Of a DNA stretch of 64,000 nucleotides, positions 1-12,120 are shown one piece after another. The stretch spans positions 3,038,001 through 3,102,000 of the forward strand of contig JAFEKR010000004.1 in assembly GCA_019022495.1 (NCBI GenBank), in the 5' to 3' direction. The position numbers and the translations under genes are program-made. The DNA is from Epichloe hybrida. Its lineage: Eukaryota > Ascomycota > Sordariomycetes > Hypocreales > Clavicipitaceae. Position 1 is the stretch's first letter. Each line of letters opens with the position of its first letter. Below the pieces are notes generated by a model, which searched no databases, was not told the origin of the DNA, and saw only the letters and a list, made by a program, of their open reading frames with translations.

Positions 1-3000
1 CCAATTCTCTGGTATTGACCAAGGACTGCCCTTTGCGGCCCTTTGCCTGTACACCCTCCACGTCAAAGAACCGGTACGGGCCAAGCAGAGCACTATTATG
101 CCATGGCTGGTGCCGGAGTTTGAACATATCCTGCCCGTCTTGGAGTTGTCCCTCATAAAACTCTTTGCTGGGGAATTGACTGATTTCCGGATGCATTCGA
201 TATTGCATGTCGAGCAGATGCACGGATTTTGGATGGTTTTGCTGCATTCGAACGAACAGACTCTGGTCGTAGCCAAACCTCGCGGCAGATTGCGACAGAA
301 CTGTCGGGGGGAGTTGCTTAGGGTCACCGACAAGAATACACTTGCAGCAACCGTACTTCAAGGGAATCAAAGCACTAAGCTCAACACACTGGGCTGCTTC
401 ATCGATGATGACTGTCTCAAATTCCACGTCGAGGTTACGGAACATTTCATGCCCACTACCACTGAGTGTGGCACAGATAACATGTGCTGAGTTGAGGATC
501 TCTTGCTGCACCTGCCGTCGACGCATTTCCATTTCTCGAGCTAATGAATTCCCACTGTCTTTATTGGCGTCGATCTGCTTCCCGATTTGCATTTGTTGTT
601 TCTTCAAGTCGTCGAACTTTCTGGTGAGAGTGCTCACAGTGGCAAGGTCGTTCTTCGCGCGTGCTTCGTCCGAACGCACTCGAATCTCCGAGAGTTCCTC
701 CTTGAGTTTGGCTGCATCCTCGTGGAGCTTGTCCCGCTCTGCCTTGGCCTTATCCTTTGTGTTGTCACCTTCCAGTCGGCGACGGACAAGCTCATCGAGA
801 GTAACATCCTTCACGCCAGCATTGATGGCGTCGCTTCTGCCAAGACGAAGCACATCGATAGGCTTCGTCTTCCCGCTACTTGTTACTACACCGGCCTTGA
901 GACGGATTACCAATTCATCAACAGCGGCGTTACTTGGAGCGCAGACAAGAAGCTTTTTGGGGCGTCCCTGAGCCGCTGGTGTCAATGATGCCAAGGGTCG
1001 CAATGGGCCGCCTACAGGCACACCATTTGAAGCCTGGGCCAGCTGTTCAGACAACAAAGAACCGACCATTGCGGTGATGGTTTTTGTTTTACCCGTTCCG
1101 GGAGGTCTGCAATCAAGTCAGTGTCGATCACTTCCGCAATTCTCGATGGAACGTACCCTTGGATGAGTGTAAACCCGTCGTTCTCAAAAGCACCAAGCAC
1201 CGCCAGTGCTTGGCCGCGATTGAGTGCCCAGTTCTGCATAGCATTTGTTATCCTCTCATCTCCATAGCGAATAATCGGCGACGGCTCGGCTTTCAAGATT
1301 TCATCCATCAGGTCATAGTATTGGAGGCTTTCCAGGGCAGCATACTCTCTCTCGATTGTTGTCATGTTTGTCACCTTGATACCATGCACGCTAGTCCCTG
1401 GTGTCAATATGAGTGACAATGGATTATTCCGAGAGGCGACACGGTACGTGATCTCAATCAAGTCTTTCTTGTATGTTATTCGATGGACTCTTGCCAAGCA
1501 GTGTTTTGCGTCTGGACTGTTCAGCGGATTTTCGGCTTCAGACACAAGCAGGATATCCCCTTGCGAAACGCCTCTTTCTCGATTCTGAACAACAGGCATT
1601 GTGAAAGCCACTTCTAAAAAACTGTCCACGCTTGCGCGGCTCGTAACTTTCATACCAAAAGGCTGGGATGTGATCTCATCCTTGGCTGTTACAAAAGAGC
1701 GCCACGCCTCCGAAGCCAGCAAAGGGAAAAAGGTGGACTGATAAGATCGGGGGTCAGAATACTTCGTCGCAACCTCAGAGGCTGCTGGCCCATTTGGTGG
1801 GTCGTTGCCTTCGTGAAAGATGTCCCAAGCCAAGATGGTGTTGTGCAGTCTATCCATCGGAGGTATCAACCGGGCTCTCATCTCCTTGACAGATCGTTGC
1901 TGTCGAACCTTCTTCACAGGCCGGCGAAGTCTGTCTCGTAGGGCTTGTTGTCGTCTTTTCTCATGTTCATTCAAGCCCTTCTGGCCACCAGTGCTCAGAT
2001 TGGCGAGTATTTCATCAGAATCAGAGTCCTCACCGTCAGCATCCGAGTCTTCGTCGGAGCTATTGACCATGATTTCACTTCGGCCGTGATCTTTCCCAGT
2101 AATACCAAGACTATGAATGCCCGAACCCTCGCCAGCCACCAGCTCTCCTCGAATCTTTTTGGCCCTTGCAATTGCATCGGCATCCCTCTTGGCCTTCTCG
2201 GCCTTCTCCCTTTGTCGGCTCTCCTTGAGTGCTGATATAGTCCTGTGATCGGGGACCTTGGCCTTTGCCTTGACGTGTTGAGCGGCGAGCTGTTTGAGAA
2301 TTGGGCTGTCGGCAGATCGACTGAAGTCTAGAACATCATCTCGGTTTGTTCTTGCCACTTTCGTTGGCTCGGAGGCCATGCTACCTGGCGGTGCCGACTT
2401 CGACCAAGCGTCAAGCTTGCTTTGCTTCTTGGCCTTTGCATTGCAAAGGATGGAGTTGCGGTCTGACGAATCCGATGACACGCCGAGCTGGACAATCTGA
2501 ACTTCTTCATCGTGACCAAGTGCCTGAAGCAGCTCTGCTCGTTGTTGGTCGTTGAGGTTCGTGGAGCGGATATACTTCCCCAAAGTGCCAGTAGGAATGC
2601 AAGCATCTGTTATTAGTTTTCGAGATCCAGCGTTGATTTCCAGTTTGTTTTCTCGGAGCCGTGTCAAGATCTTGCAGAGCACTCTGACCGTCACATCAAC
2701 AAGCCACCTATCCTTAAGTCGAATCATGTTTTCCATTCCTCGGAAATTGTCCTTTGCTGGCCCCAAAATGATAGGCATCACGTCACGTTCTTCCTTTCCC
2801 AAGGCTGTGGCAGAGGTTAGTAGACCATCTTCTGCAATAAGGGCCTCGGCCAATTCCATAATTTCTCGACAAAATTCTGTCATGGTACTATTTGGAATGC
2901 AAAATGACCACGACTCGATGTTCAAGCAAGATTTGGAAACAAATCTCCATTGCTCCTTCCACCAACGGAGCACTATAGCGACAGATTTTGCATTGAGCTC

Positions 3001-5235
3001 TTTCGTTCTGAGAACTCCAGTTGATGTGTTCGATAAACCTTGGAGAACGTCTCGGTTCATGTTGAGAAGTGGGCGGATCGGGCCCCATGGGAAGGGTGCT
3101 TTAAGAACTCTGTCCAGTGTCCAGACGATGGAGGACAAGGTTTGCTCTGGGTGATGCTCTGACATATGTTGCAATGCCGCACTTCGCGAAATCTCTCCGG
3201 TCCAGCTTTTGAGTATCTCAGCCGACCCCTCAGCAAGATCAGAATAGTCGTGCACCGAGAGCCCTACGATGACCTGGAAGGGCAAGCGATCAGTGAACAT
3301 CATGTTTAGGTCTGTTGTATCCATTTCGGAAATTCGTGTCAGAATACGTGTCAACGCACTGGCCGTGGCACTGAGAGATTTGTTGAATCGGTCGCTCGAC
3401 TCATCCAATTCGGCGACGGTCTTGCGCGGCCGGACCTGTTCCACCGAAATAAGGGGCCCGAGAGATATTAAGATGTCCTTTGCAAGGGAAACTTGATCCA
3501 CAGAGGCGTCGAACACTTCGACAACGCTTTCCCAGAATATCCGGGAATCCCGAACAACTGTTGACTGTAACTGCTTGCTACTGTGGATGGCTTGAAATTC
3601 GTCCGAAAACATCTTCATATCCAGTCTCATGGCCGCTTGAAGGACGGATTTTGCAGCATCTGAAACCTTGAAAGTGGTCCAGCCTTCGCATTGATCTCGT
3701 GGACGCAAATTGACCATTATGAGATCTTTGTGCTTTCCAACAAGATTGAATGCTGCGCTTGCGTACAGATGGACAGTCCCGGACACAATCTGCGTTGATG
3801 GATCCAAGAATGACTTCATGGTAGAATTCATGGCATCGAAGCCAGCCCGTATACACGCTGACCGGCCTGCTTCGCTGATAGAAGGGTCATTGATCATTTT
3901 ACCTAGCAAAGTTTGCAGAAGGACCTCACAAGCGTCGTATCTACGATCTCGCGTCAACGATGTAAGCCAGGGCTGGATCCAAGAGGTAGGGAAAGGAGTG
4001 ACATCCGCATCAGGAGTGAACCCGGTCCAACAGTCTTCAAGGGATTGATTGAGTAAGTTTTTGTAGAGTGGACTGCCGAAAAGTAGGTCGGCGATCACGT
4101 TTGGCCTCGCATCGCCAACGACATCCCAAATGGCTTTTGGAGATTGCCGCAAAAATGTCGTCAGAACGCGAATTATCACAACTAAAACTCCTTCAGAGCG
4201 GCAAGAGATATGGCGGAAGAGTAAATCATAGATGTTAGCACTGCCAGCCCGCAGCTCCATGCTGCGGAGGCGACTGAGAATAAGAGATTCTGGCAGCTTG
4301 GTCAAAATGGTTTCAAACCCCAGCCAAAATCTCTCGATCTCCAAGAAAATTTCCGGCGGAGGCTGGTTGACATCTTTGCGGCTTATCTCATCGATGGCGG
4401 AAATCAAACCGGTGCTCACTGCCCAGTCAAACTGGTCATCAGTGATCGATTTAGCCTCGACCGCCTTCCAATTTTCCTGAGCCCACTTCCGACGGTCGTC
4501 ATTTTTCTGGTCGAACAAGAAATATGTCATCCCCGGCAAGGGATCTTTAGTCCCAAGTTTAAGGTAACTCTTGCCCTGTAAGCGCATGAAGACGTACTGA
4601 AAGATCCTGCGTTTATCTGGGTCGGCCATATACGGCATACAGCAAAGCGCCTCGTAGACAGCTAGGAGAACTGTAGGCAGATTCTCTCCGAATTGCGTCT
4701 TCTTGAAAACGGCGCCGCTGTCTTCAATTTTGCCTATATAGTCTTTCGCCCAGGTAAGATTGTGCGCAATTCTTGCAATATCCAGTCGATCGAGCATGTT
4801 TCGAATGTGCTCGAGCACATCTTCATTCCATTTTCTATTGTTTGTTAGGCATTTTATCCTTCAGCTGCATGCAAGAACATACTCGGAGAAATTTTGCAAG
4901 TAGACTGGGCGACGCATGTGCCAGCTCAGGACGCAATCTGAACATGTTCTAAGTGTTTGTTCCAGTCTTTCCTTAAAATCTTCTAGCCATTTTCCTGCGG
5001 CAGATTTATCAAAGCCGAATATGAGACTGTTCCAATACGTTATTTCGACGCGACGATGGCCCTGTTCAATTCTTTTTCTCTTTTCGTCGGCGGAAATTTT
5101 TGTTTCAGGATCATCGAAAGATTTATAATTCTCGGGGTCGTCTGAATCGATTTTCGGGCAGAGAAGATGACACTCGGACGGAAGCTTTTGTAGTTCATCA
5201 TACCATTTAGCAAGCTCCTCATTAAGTTCGGACAT
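1..5235 (-). CDS. SEN1: SEN1-type SF1 RNA/DNA helicase (3' end beyond window)
   Basis: Exons read 5235-4883, 4834-1157 and 1106 to the window edge. The introns are 48 bp (GTATGT, branch CCTAAC, AATAG) and 50 bp (GTACGT, GCAG). The protein has the long helical Sen1 N-terminus, an acidic and lysine-rich linker (about residues 830-1000), then the helicase core. The second intron splits the glycine codon just before the Walker A motif, so splicing restores QGPPGTGKTKT at about residue 1345. Walker B/DEAAQ lies at 389-403, followed by GDPKQLPPT. At position 1 the frame reads LVNTREL, so motifs IV-VI and the C-terminus are missing only because the window ends. In the family, Sen1 unwinds RNA-DNA hybrids and terminates noncoding Pol II transcripts in the nucleus. 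Identity is firm; the start is the first ATG of a well-fitting exon. Confidence 0.93.
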
Positions 5236-6545
5236 GTTGGCCTTGACACCCGTAGCTCATTCTCGAAGTTTCAAACTGGAGCTTCTTAAGGGGCCAGAGT
5301 CGACACTAGGCCCCCTTGAATAAGAACAAGCCAGGGTTTCCAAGATGCCTCGGTGTTCAGCAGTTCCAGGCGGTTAGAAGGAAAAAGGTATAAAGCTAGT
5401 TCTGTTGACAGGAATTTAGCAGGTCATTGGAAGGTCAAGGTAGAGACTGCGATGCGAATCTACGGAAAGAGTCCCGAGAAAATTGAGAGCAGGGTCCGAG
5501 AGCGCTGGTAAAAAGAGAGAGGAAGAGACTCTCGTATCTCTGTCAGCTTTGGAGTTGTTTGCGCAAGTCGGCGTTGTTTGGATCCTGATTACGTCGGTGC
5601 TGGGAGGGAGGTGAAGAGCTACGAGGCCACATGCAGCCGTCAAATTGAGATTTAAAAAGTTGACGCCAGCACTGGAGCCTCTGCCTACTAACGCGTTAAG
5701 TGATTGAAGAGCGCGTACGGTGCGTACGGACCGTCCGGAGTGCGTAGATACGGCAGGGTGGAGCTTGGAGCTGAGTGGAGGAGTCAATCTGGTGGGCGGC
5801 AAGTGCAAGTGCAGGTATTAACAGGTGGCAGGCAGGCGCAACAGGCGGCATGGCCCGTGCGTCAATCAACTTCCAACGACGATTCAGAATCTGACGTGCG
5901 CACCAACTTGCAAATCAGCTGCATAACTCCTTGCTCTCAGGAATGGCTTGATTATGTCTTGGTTCCCGTACAGTTATTATCTTCATCATCAGATCGGCTG
6001 ATCTATAAATGTACCTCGAATATTTCCACCTAAAACGAAACATGATTTGCACCAGTCCGCCTCGCTCCTCATCCCTCGCAGCCCGTGTACAGTCTTCCAT
6101 GAATCGTACGTTTTCATTTTTCTTCTTCTTGCGCAGTGCCTGTTGCTCCCAAGTTTGAGTTGGTCGTGAATGTAAAGTGAGCCGTGGCCAGAATTCTGGC
6201 CTTGTTTGCGCCAATCCCTTCAGTGACTGCGCAAACGGCGAAACTTCGAGGGCGCATGATAATTTTTGCTGGTACGGAAGCAAAAGCCCATGAGATACCC
6301 TCCAATAATAGCCTGCTCACCCTCGAAGCAGCATGAAATGTTTTCCCACCTCTGCGCTCACATTTGCTGCATCTAGTTTTGGACCGCTTCTGTGCTGCTT
6401 GACCAAATGACGGATTTCTGATGTTGCCTACCAAACTCGCCAAGTGAATCCCCACCATCACTCCCGGGCCTTCATATATGGCAAGTTCTGATGGCGCTGG
6501 GATTGCCTGATTTCTATCATATGACTTCAATGTCCAGAATTCACG
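5236..6545. other. Divergent intergenic spacer SEN1 / RID
   Basis: A 1.3-kb spacer that must hold both promoters and 5' leaders. It contains GC-rich direct repeats of GTACGG near 5713-5730 and an A/T-richer stretch at 5980-6130. No ORF here shows recognisable protein features, and no RNA gene was seen. Confidence 0.6.
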
Positions 6546-8483
6546 ATGGCATCTGACTATTTCAGGTCGGGGGATACCCGCGACCGATTACGAGAGAACA
6601 GTATCGCGAGATCCTGCACGCTCGAGGCTGATGAAAACGACCAGATTGAAGATGTAAGAGACGGCGCGGAAATCATAGACTTGACATCTGAGATTCTCTC
6701 TACCCATACAAACAGCTTTTCGCACGCCGCCGCCTTTCAGTCGCAGCCACATCAGTTTCAGGTTGGTGATATACTAGAGATTAGAGGTACCATGCTTGGT
6801 CAGTATCCTGTTCACTTCATTAAAGTCACAGGGATATCATACACATCCACTCAGTTTCAAATGCTCGAGGGCCTTCCTTTCATCAGAACTCGGAACATGA
6901 AGGGCCAGCTTCCTAAAAAACACAACGAGGTTTGCATGATGCTACATTCTCGACAACAAACCCAACCCTTCCTGCATGATCAACCGATATTAGCCAATGT
7001 CAAAGCAGATCTGGTTGTCAGGAGACGAGCCATCATTACAACAAATTCCGTTTATCCAGAATTTGCAGCAAGACGAATATTACAATCATCGGCCGAACAC
7101 CTTAGTGGGCAACTTTCTCAATCGGAAGAAGACGCCACACTTGTATGCCGATGGAAATGGATCATCCAATTTGTTGAAAGCAACAGAAAAACCAGAGTTT
7201 ACGAAGAATCAATTGAGCGGATCAGTTTGGAAGAAGTATCACAGTCGCAATTTATCGTGTCGGAACAGACGCTCCGTAACAGGTGGCGCGGCGGACGACA
7301 CAGAGGCGGTTCTTGGCGCTATAACGATCACTCTGACATTCGTCGCGACAATAGGTTGCCAAATCAATTCGTTGAGTCATTTAGACACCGAGGACAAAAG
7401 TATACGCTGTTCGATGCATTTTCTGGCGCTAGGGGCGTCTCGAGAGGAGCACAAAGTGCCGGTTTCAAAGTTACGCATGCCGTCGACAAAGAGCCAACGG
7501 TGTGGGATACATATTCCATCAACTTCCCAGAAACTATCTTGTACAAGATGTCGATTGACCAATTCATTCAAGAGGTTAGAGATCTGCCTCTTCGCCCAGA
7601 TGTTCTACATATGTCTCCACCGTGTCAATATTTCTCACCGGCACACACGAGGTCCTGTGCACACGATGAAGAAAACACGGATGCCATCTTGTGCTGCCAT
7701 GAGCTTGTGCGTAAATTGCGTCCAAGGCTCATTACTCTGGAGGAGACTTTCGGTTTGAAGTTCGAACAGCACCAGGATTACTTTCATTCGCTTATCGGTG
7801 ATCTTACTCACCACGGATACTCGGTTCGATGGAGAATCGTAGACCTGTGCACATGGGGGTCTGCGCAAACTCGCAAACGCCTCGTCATACTCGCGGCTGG
7901 GCCAGGAGAGCGGCTTCCTCCATTCCCTCCGGCCACACATTCGAAGAATTTGGCAGATTCTCTACTACCCTACAACACAATTCGCAAAGCTCTCAGCAGA
8001 ATCAGGCCTGATGATGATATGCATGATCTGGCTGCTGCGTCGCATTTCACCCCTCCACGTCCCCGCCTAGAATTTGACACGCAGATCGGAACCATTTTGA
8101 CCAGCCCTGGAAATATTTACTACCCGGACGGAAACCGCAGCTACACACTCCGAGAACATGCATGCCTGCAAGGATTCCCCATATGCCATCAGTTTCGAGG
8201 GACAAGAACAAGTATCAAACGACAAATTGGGAACGCTTTCCCACCCAACACGGTCAAAGTATTGTACAGACACCTTGAAAAGTGGCTCTTGAAGCAGGAT
8301 GGGGTCACAGATCACTGTCCACCATCAACCCAGCTCATAACGATAGATGGAGAATCTGCCGATGTGGTCATTGACTCTGGCTCGTCGGCAGTTTTGGTTC
8401 GGGATAGTGATGTGGCTGATGCCCGTCTGTCAAGCCTGAGCAGCACTATCGACCACAGCTGCATCCTAATTGACCTAACATAG
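6546..8483 (+). CDS. rid: RID/Masc1-type DNA cytosine-5 methyltransferase
   Basis: A single uninterrupted 645-codon frame. The C5-methyltransferase motifs are in order: motif I FDAFSGARG (about 289-297), motif IV SPPCQ with the putative nucleophile Cys360, EET (399-401) where most enzymes have ENV, motif VIII QTRKR (about 440), and motif X QIGNAFPPN near 575. The target-recognition region between VIII and X is very short and the enzyme ends soon after. A non-ENV motif VI, a short recognition region and a unique N-terminal BAH-like part (about 70-210) are hallmarks of the fungal RID/Masc1 family, required for repeat-induced point mutation in Neurospora and methylation induced premeiotically in Ascobolus. 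A maintenance DIM-2 enzyme would be much longer. All core motifs look intact, so the gene is probably functional. Confidence 0.9.
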   Translation: MASDYFRSGDTRDRLRENSIARSCTLEADENDQIEDVRDGAEIIDLTSEILSTHTNSFSHAAAFQSQPHQFQVGDILEIRGTMLGQYPVHFIKVTGISYTSTQFQMLEGLPFIRTRNMKGQLPKKHNEVCMMLHSRQQTQPFLHDQPILANVKADLVVRRRAIITTNSVYPEFAARRILQSSAEHLSGQLSQSEEDATLVCRWKWIIQFVESNRKTRVYEESIERISLEEVSQSQFIVSEQTLRNRWRGGRHRGGSWRYNDHSDIRRDNRLPNQFVESFRHRGQKYTLFDAFSGARGVSRGAQSAGFKVTHAVDKEPTVWDTYSINFPETILYKMSIDQFIQEVRDLPLRPDVLHMSPPCQYFSPAHTRSCAHDEENTDAILCCHELVRKLRPRLITLEETFGLKFEQHQDYFHSLIGDLTHHGYSVRWRIVDLCTWGSAQTRKRLVILAAGPGERLPPFPPATHSKNLADSLLPYNTIRKALSRIRPDDDMHDLAAASHFTPPRPRLEFDTQIGTILTSPGNIYYPDGNRSYTLREHACLQGFPICHQFRGTRTSIKRQIGNAFPPNTVKVLYRHLEKWLLKQDGVTDHCPPSTQLITIDGESADVVIDSGSSAVLVRDSDVADARLSSLSSTIDHSCILIDLT

Positions 8484-9046
8484 CCGGCAAGGCGGGAAAG
8501 AAAAGAACAAGAAGAAGTGTGGCCCCGAAGCGGTCTATGCTCACGAAGGAACGGTGTAGTCTTACTACTGATTAGTCTGGTACTTGGCTGAGCTCGCAGA
8601 TGGAATCTTGTATCAACCAGATCTCATGTGGAACGAGAACGGGATTGATTTGGCATGATAAATTCTACTTGCGTTGTAAACGCGGCAACAAAGCACTTCT
8701 ACATGGAACCTCATCGCTCAGTCATTCCCACATTTTTATAAAAGTCTCCCATCGATAAGTGCATGCTTATTGTGCCCAGCGAATCACGACGCTGCCGACT
8801 GCTAGCCTTTGCCAACTGCTGGCTTTCGGCAGCTGCGAGCCAGGAGAGAGACAGTTGCCCAGCAGCTGCACGGAAAGTCACAGCCGCTCTTCCATTCACC
8901 TCTGCCCTTTTGTGCAATTCAACTCTCCAAGTACGATTCTAAACGCCCGATGCAAGCAACCCCGAAAGATCTCTGCTACTTACATGCATGCCACCGCAAA
9001 TTGTTTGAACTAGTGTGTTGAAAGCGAACAAGAGACAATAGTTGCG
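8484..9046. other. Spacer between RID and SF1 helicase
   Basis: The 3' flank of RID and the promoter of the following co-oriented gene. It holds imperfect GCAGCTGC/GCCAACTGC-type short repeats at 8790-8875. No ORF or RNA gene is supported. Confidence 0.5.
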
Positions 9047-11529
9047 ATGGACGAAACACCTGTGCGACGAGGAGAGACAAATCAGGAGACCCTGGCGCAA
9101 CCTCCTCCAGAGACAGTACGTTCGACAAGCACAATTTTGACATCTTTTGCAGGCAGCTGATACAATATGTATATATACAGCTGGTGGTTCCACTACACAC
9201 TTTCCCTATCAAAGATGAGTTTATTAGGAGGCATGAGGAAGGCACCAAAATCGAAATGTACAACGAAGAGAAGTTGTTACAGCGCCTCAATACACTGGCT
9301 CAGCCTTTAAAGTGTTGGGTAATGAGTCCCATTCCAAATACAACTACCGCGTTTCACAGCTCCTGGCTGTTCTTGGTACAGCCATTGGACAGTCTGGACA
9401 GGGGTATCTTTCCAAGCACCACCGACAGATTCAGGGTCGACATGCTGTCTACGGTGTCTCGTGAGGATGGCGAATATTCACTGGTGCACCTCTCAGCGAA
9501 CAGAATTCCGAATCCTTTCGAATCCATGGAAGCAATTAGGGACCAAAGGGCAAAAGCCTACGCTGCTTTCAAGGTCGATGTGCCTCGTTCATGGAAGAAC
9601 GCGGATGGTGAAAATATCGAGCTCGACCTCATGACGAGCTTGCAGACCAGATGCCGTGTCGAAAACTTGGCCGACATATGGCTCAGAGACAATGACTGCC
9701 AGTGGATCAAAATCGATTGGGATATACAATCTACCACGTTCGAAGTGGAGTTGGAAGCTCTTCGATATTTAACGGATGAGAGGGATCGTGATGGACAGGG
9801 TCCGACGATCAAGTCGAGACGTGCTTTTCATATGATTCTCGACTTTCACTCGTGCTGGAAAGAGTTTTATGATCTGCACAAGGCCTTCCCACAACTCAAA
9901 AACCCAGAGCATGCCGTATACAAAATCCCCGCAGCAATTCTAGACAAGTATAAATCACTCAATCAAGACCATCTTGATTCACTTAGTGGGCTACGAATGA
10001 TTCCAAACGGTTTGTATTTTATCAATGGGTGTCCTGGATCTGGTAAAACGGAGTGGAACATGATACTTGCGGCAATGGTACAAGCAAGCACTAGGAAGCG
10101 TCACTTGAGGAGGAGTCGCGTACTTTTCCTGGTTGACATCAATAAAACTGTCGATGATGCAGCGGCTCGATACTTTGCCCTGTGTCAAGAAGCTAGATTG
10201 GATCTACGTATTGTGAGGATGCATGGCTGGCCCAGGGAGATGCGCCAAAGCTCCAAGATTCACGGTCTTCAGCCTGAAAAGCAGCAAGGGAAGAACGGCA
10301 TGTTTGACGTTGACTTCACGACCAGATTTCTGACCACCGCAGGATTGTCCAAATGTGCCAGGATCTCTGAGAACCCAGGTGTCGTTCCAACTCTTGATGA
10401 AGCATCGTGGCAATATTTCGAACAAAACAAAAAAGATGCTTTTCCAGGTCTTCAGACGCTTTTGGACAAGATGGAAAATGGGGAGGTCCTGTCCACCGAT
10501 GATTGGAAGACCTTGAGAAGGCATGTTTCAAAACTTTATCGTGTTGTTTTAGCACGCACCGATTTCATCGCAACGACGCCAGTGGCAGCATTTGGGAGAT
10601 TCTCCAGATTCTTCAAACCAGATCTCGTCTTTGTAGATGAGGCCTCTCACGCCAGAGAACTCACGACCCTGATTCCACTTGCTTACTTCAGCCCAAAGGC
10701 CTGGATATTCACAGGGGATGTGAAGCAGACGCAGCCATTCGTCAAAAACTTGAAGAGCAACAGGAGCGCTCATACAGAGCTTAGGTTCAACCCTTTCGCA
10801 ACCCAGATGCAGATGAGCACCATGGCGAGAGCTAGTTGTGTTGGTGCAGTCAACAGTGAGTTGCTCATTAACAAGCGAGCATTCGGGAACCTCCATCGAT
10901 TACCATCGGATCTGTTCTACGATGGTCGAATGATATCGAGCCACACAAATGAGAAGTTGTATCCCGCAAGTGTATCTCATCTGAGGAATTATCTTCAAAG
11001 TCTCGCAGGTGGAATTGGCATTGATGAGAATCGTTTGATTCTTGACTTGACAGTAAGCCGAGAAGAGCGCCATCGAGAGAGTTTCTGGAATCCGGTTCAT
11101 CATCAGTGGGTTCTCGAACACGCCGCAAGCTTGCTTGGAGACAACCAGTTTCAGAGCATACGACGCGGACACGTGGCCACGGTCATGATCGCTACGCCAT
11201 ACAGTACATCTTTCAAACAGTATCAGGCTTCTGTAAAGGCTTGGTCAAAAGAGTGGCAGGATCGGGTTCAAGTTTTGACTGTTGACAAGGCCCAAGGCAG
11301 CGAGTCGGACGTTGTGTTTCTGGACATGGTACGTACTCAAACTTCTGGTTTCATGGACGATGCCAGGAGATTGAACGTTTCGATTACACGAGCTCGGCAA
11401 GCCGAGGTTATTCTTATGCGAAGAGCCATGGCTTACACGCCTCGGAGACGCGGCGACACTGTTCGCAGCACGTTTTTGTCGAGAGTGTGGGAAGACACAA
11501 TGTCCCACGGTCGGGTTGTGAGTATATGA
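9047..11529 (+). CDS. SF1 (UPF1/DNA2-like) helicase of unassigned subfamily
   Basis: Two exons, 9047-9115 and 9181-11529 (805 aa). The 65-bp intron (GTACGT...ATACAG) joins a 23-codon ATG exon in phase to the long frame, which has no ATG of its own near its start. The first 280 residues match no domain I recognise. The C-terminal part carries a complete SF1 set: Walker A GCPGSGKT (about 306), Walker B VDEAS (about 508), GDVKQTQPF (motif III), VDKAQGSESDVV (motif V) and LNVSITRAR (motif VI, about 750). The order resembles the AAA_11/AAA_12 helicases of UPF1, SEN1 and DNA2. There is no UPF1 CH domain and no DNA2 nuclease motif. It follows RID in the same orientation after 560 bp. ATPase or helicase activity is likely; the substrate is unknown. 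Confidence 0.85.
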
Positions 11530-12120
11530 AAGCATGGACCGATGTCCGCTTACGGATTGCGGCAAACGGCCTTTTGTTTATTTGGCACTCGTCACACTCA
11601 TGCCCAAAATCAACAAAGAAGGGGGGGGGCAGGGGGTGTTTGCCTAGTTGGAAGCAGACAAGTTACGGATCGCAAGGTTCAAGTGTTTTAAATATCGTGG
11701 TAAGGAAGGAGGGTAGCTATGACGAGTCTGAAAGAAATCATGTTTATGAAGTTGCGGGCAGGACAGTTTTGCACTTCAGCTACAGGAGAAGTTGAGCCCG
11801 AAATAGTGTCAAGACGTTCTCTGGAACACGAAGAAGATTGGTCTGTAAGTTCCTTGATAGTGAGCCAGTGGCGGATTGTTTACTCTGTGGACGGTGGATG
11901 CGAGAATCCACGGGCTGCGGGACACTCTACCAAGCCGTGATGGCGAAATGATGCTTGTTTCATTACTTTATTGAGGTGTCCAACTGCTGGCTACTGTCTA
12001 TTCCGTAAATAGTCCATTAAACGTGCAAAATGGGGTATCATGTTTATGTCGTGCCAGGAGAAAAGACAAAATAGAGAAAGGGAAATGCCCGGGAAAAGAA
12101 CGCCTGCCCATTCTTGTAAC
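11530..12120. other. Convergent 3' spacer (helicase / POP1)
   Basis: Tail-to-tail spacer that should contain both polyadenylation regions. A G-rich run lies at about 11621-11638. ORFs here are short and have no protein features. Confidence 0.5.

Noticed and set aside
342..2606. Several plus-strand frames of 60-209 codons (e.g. 342-971, 587-988)
   Set aside because: They overlap the conserved SEN1 helicase exons in other frames and show no domain.
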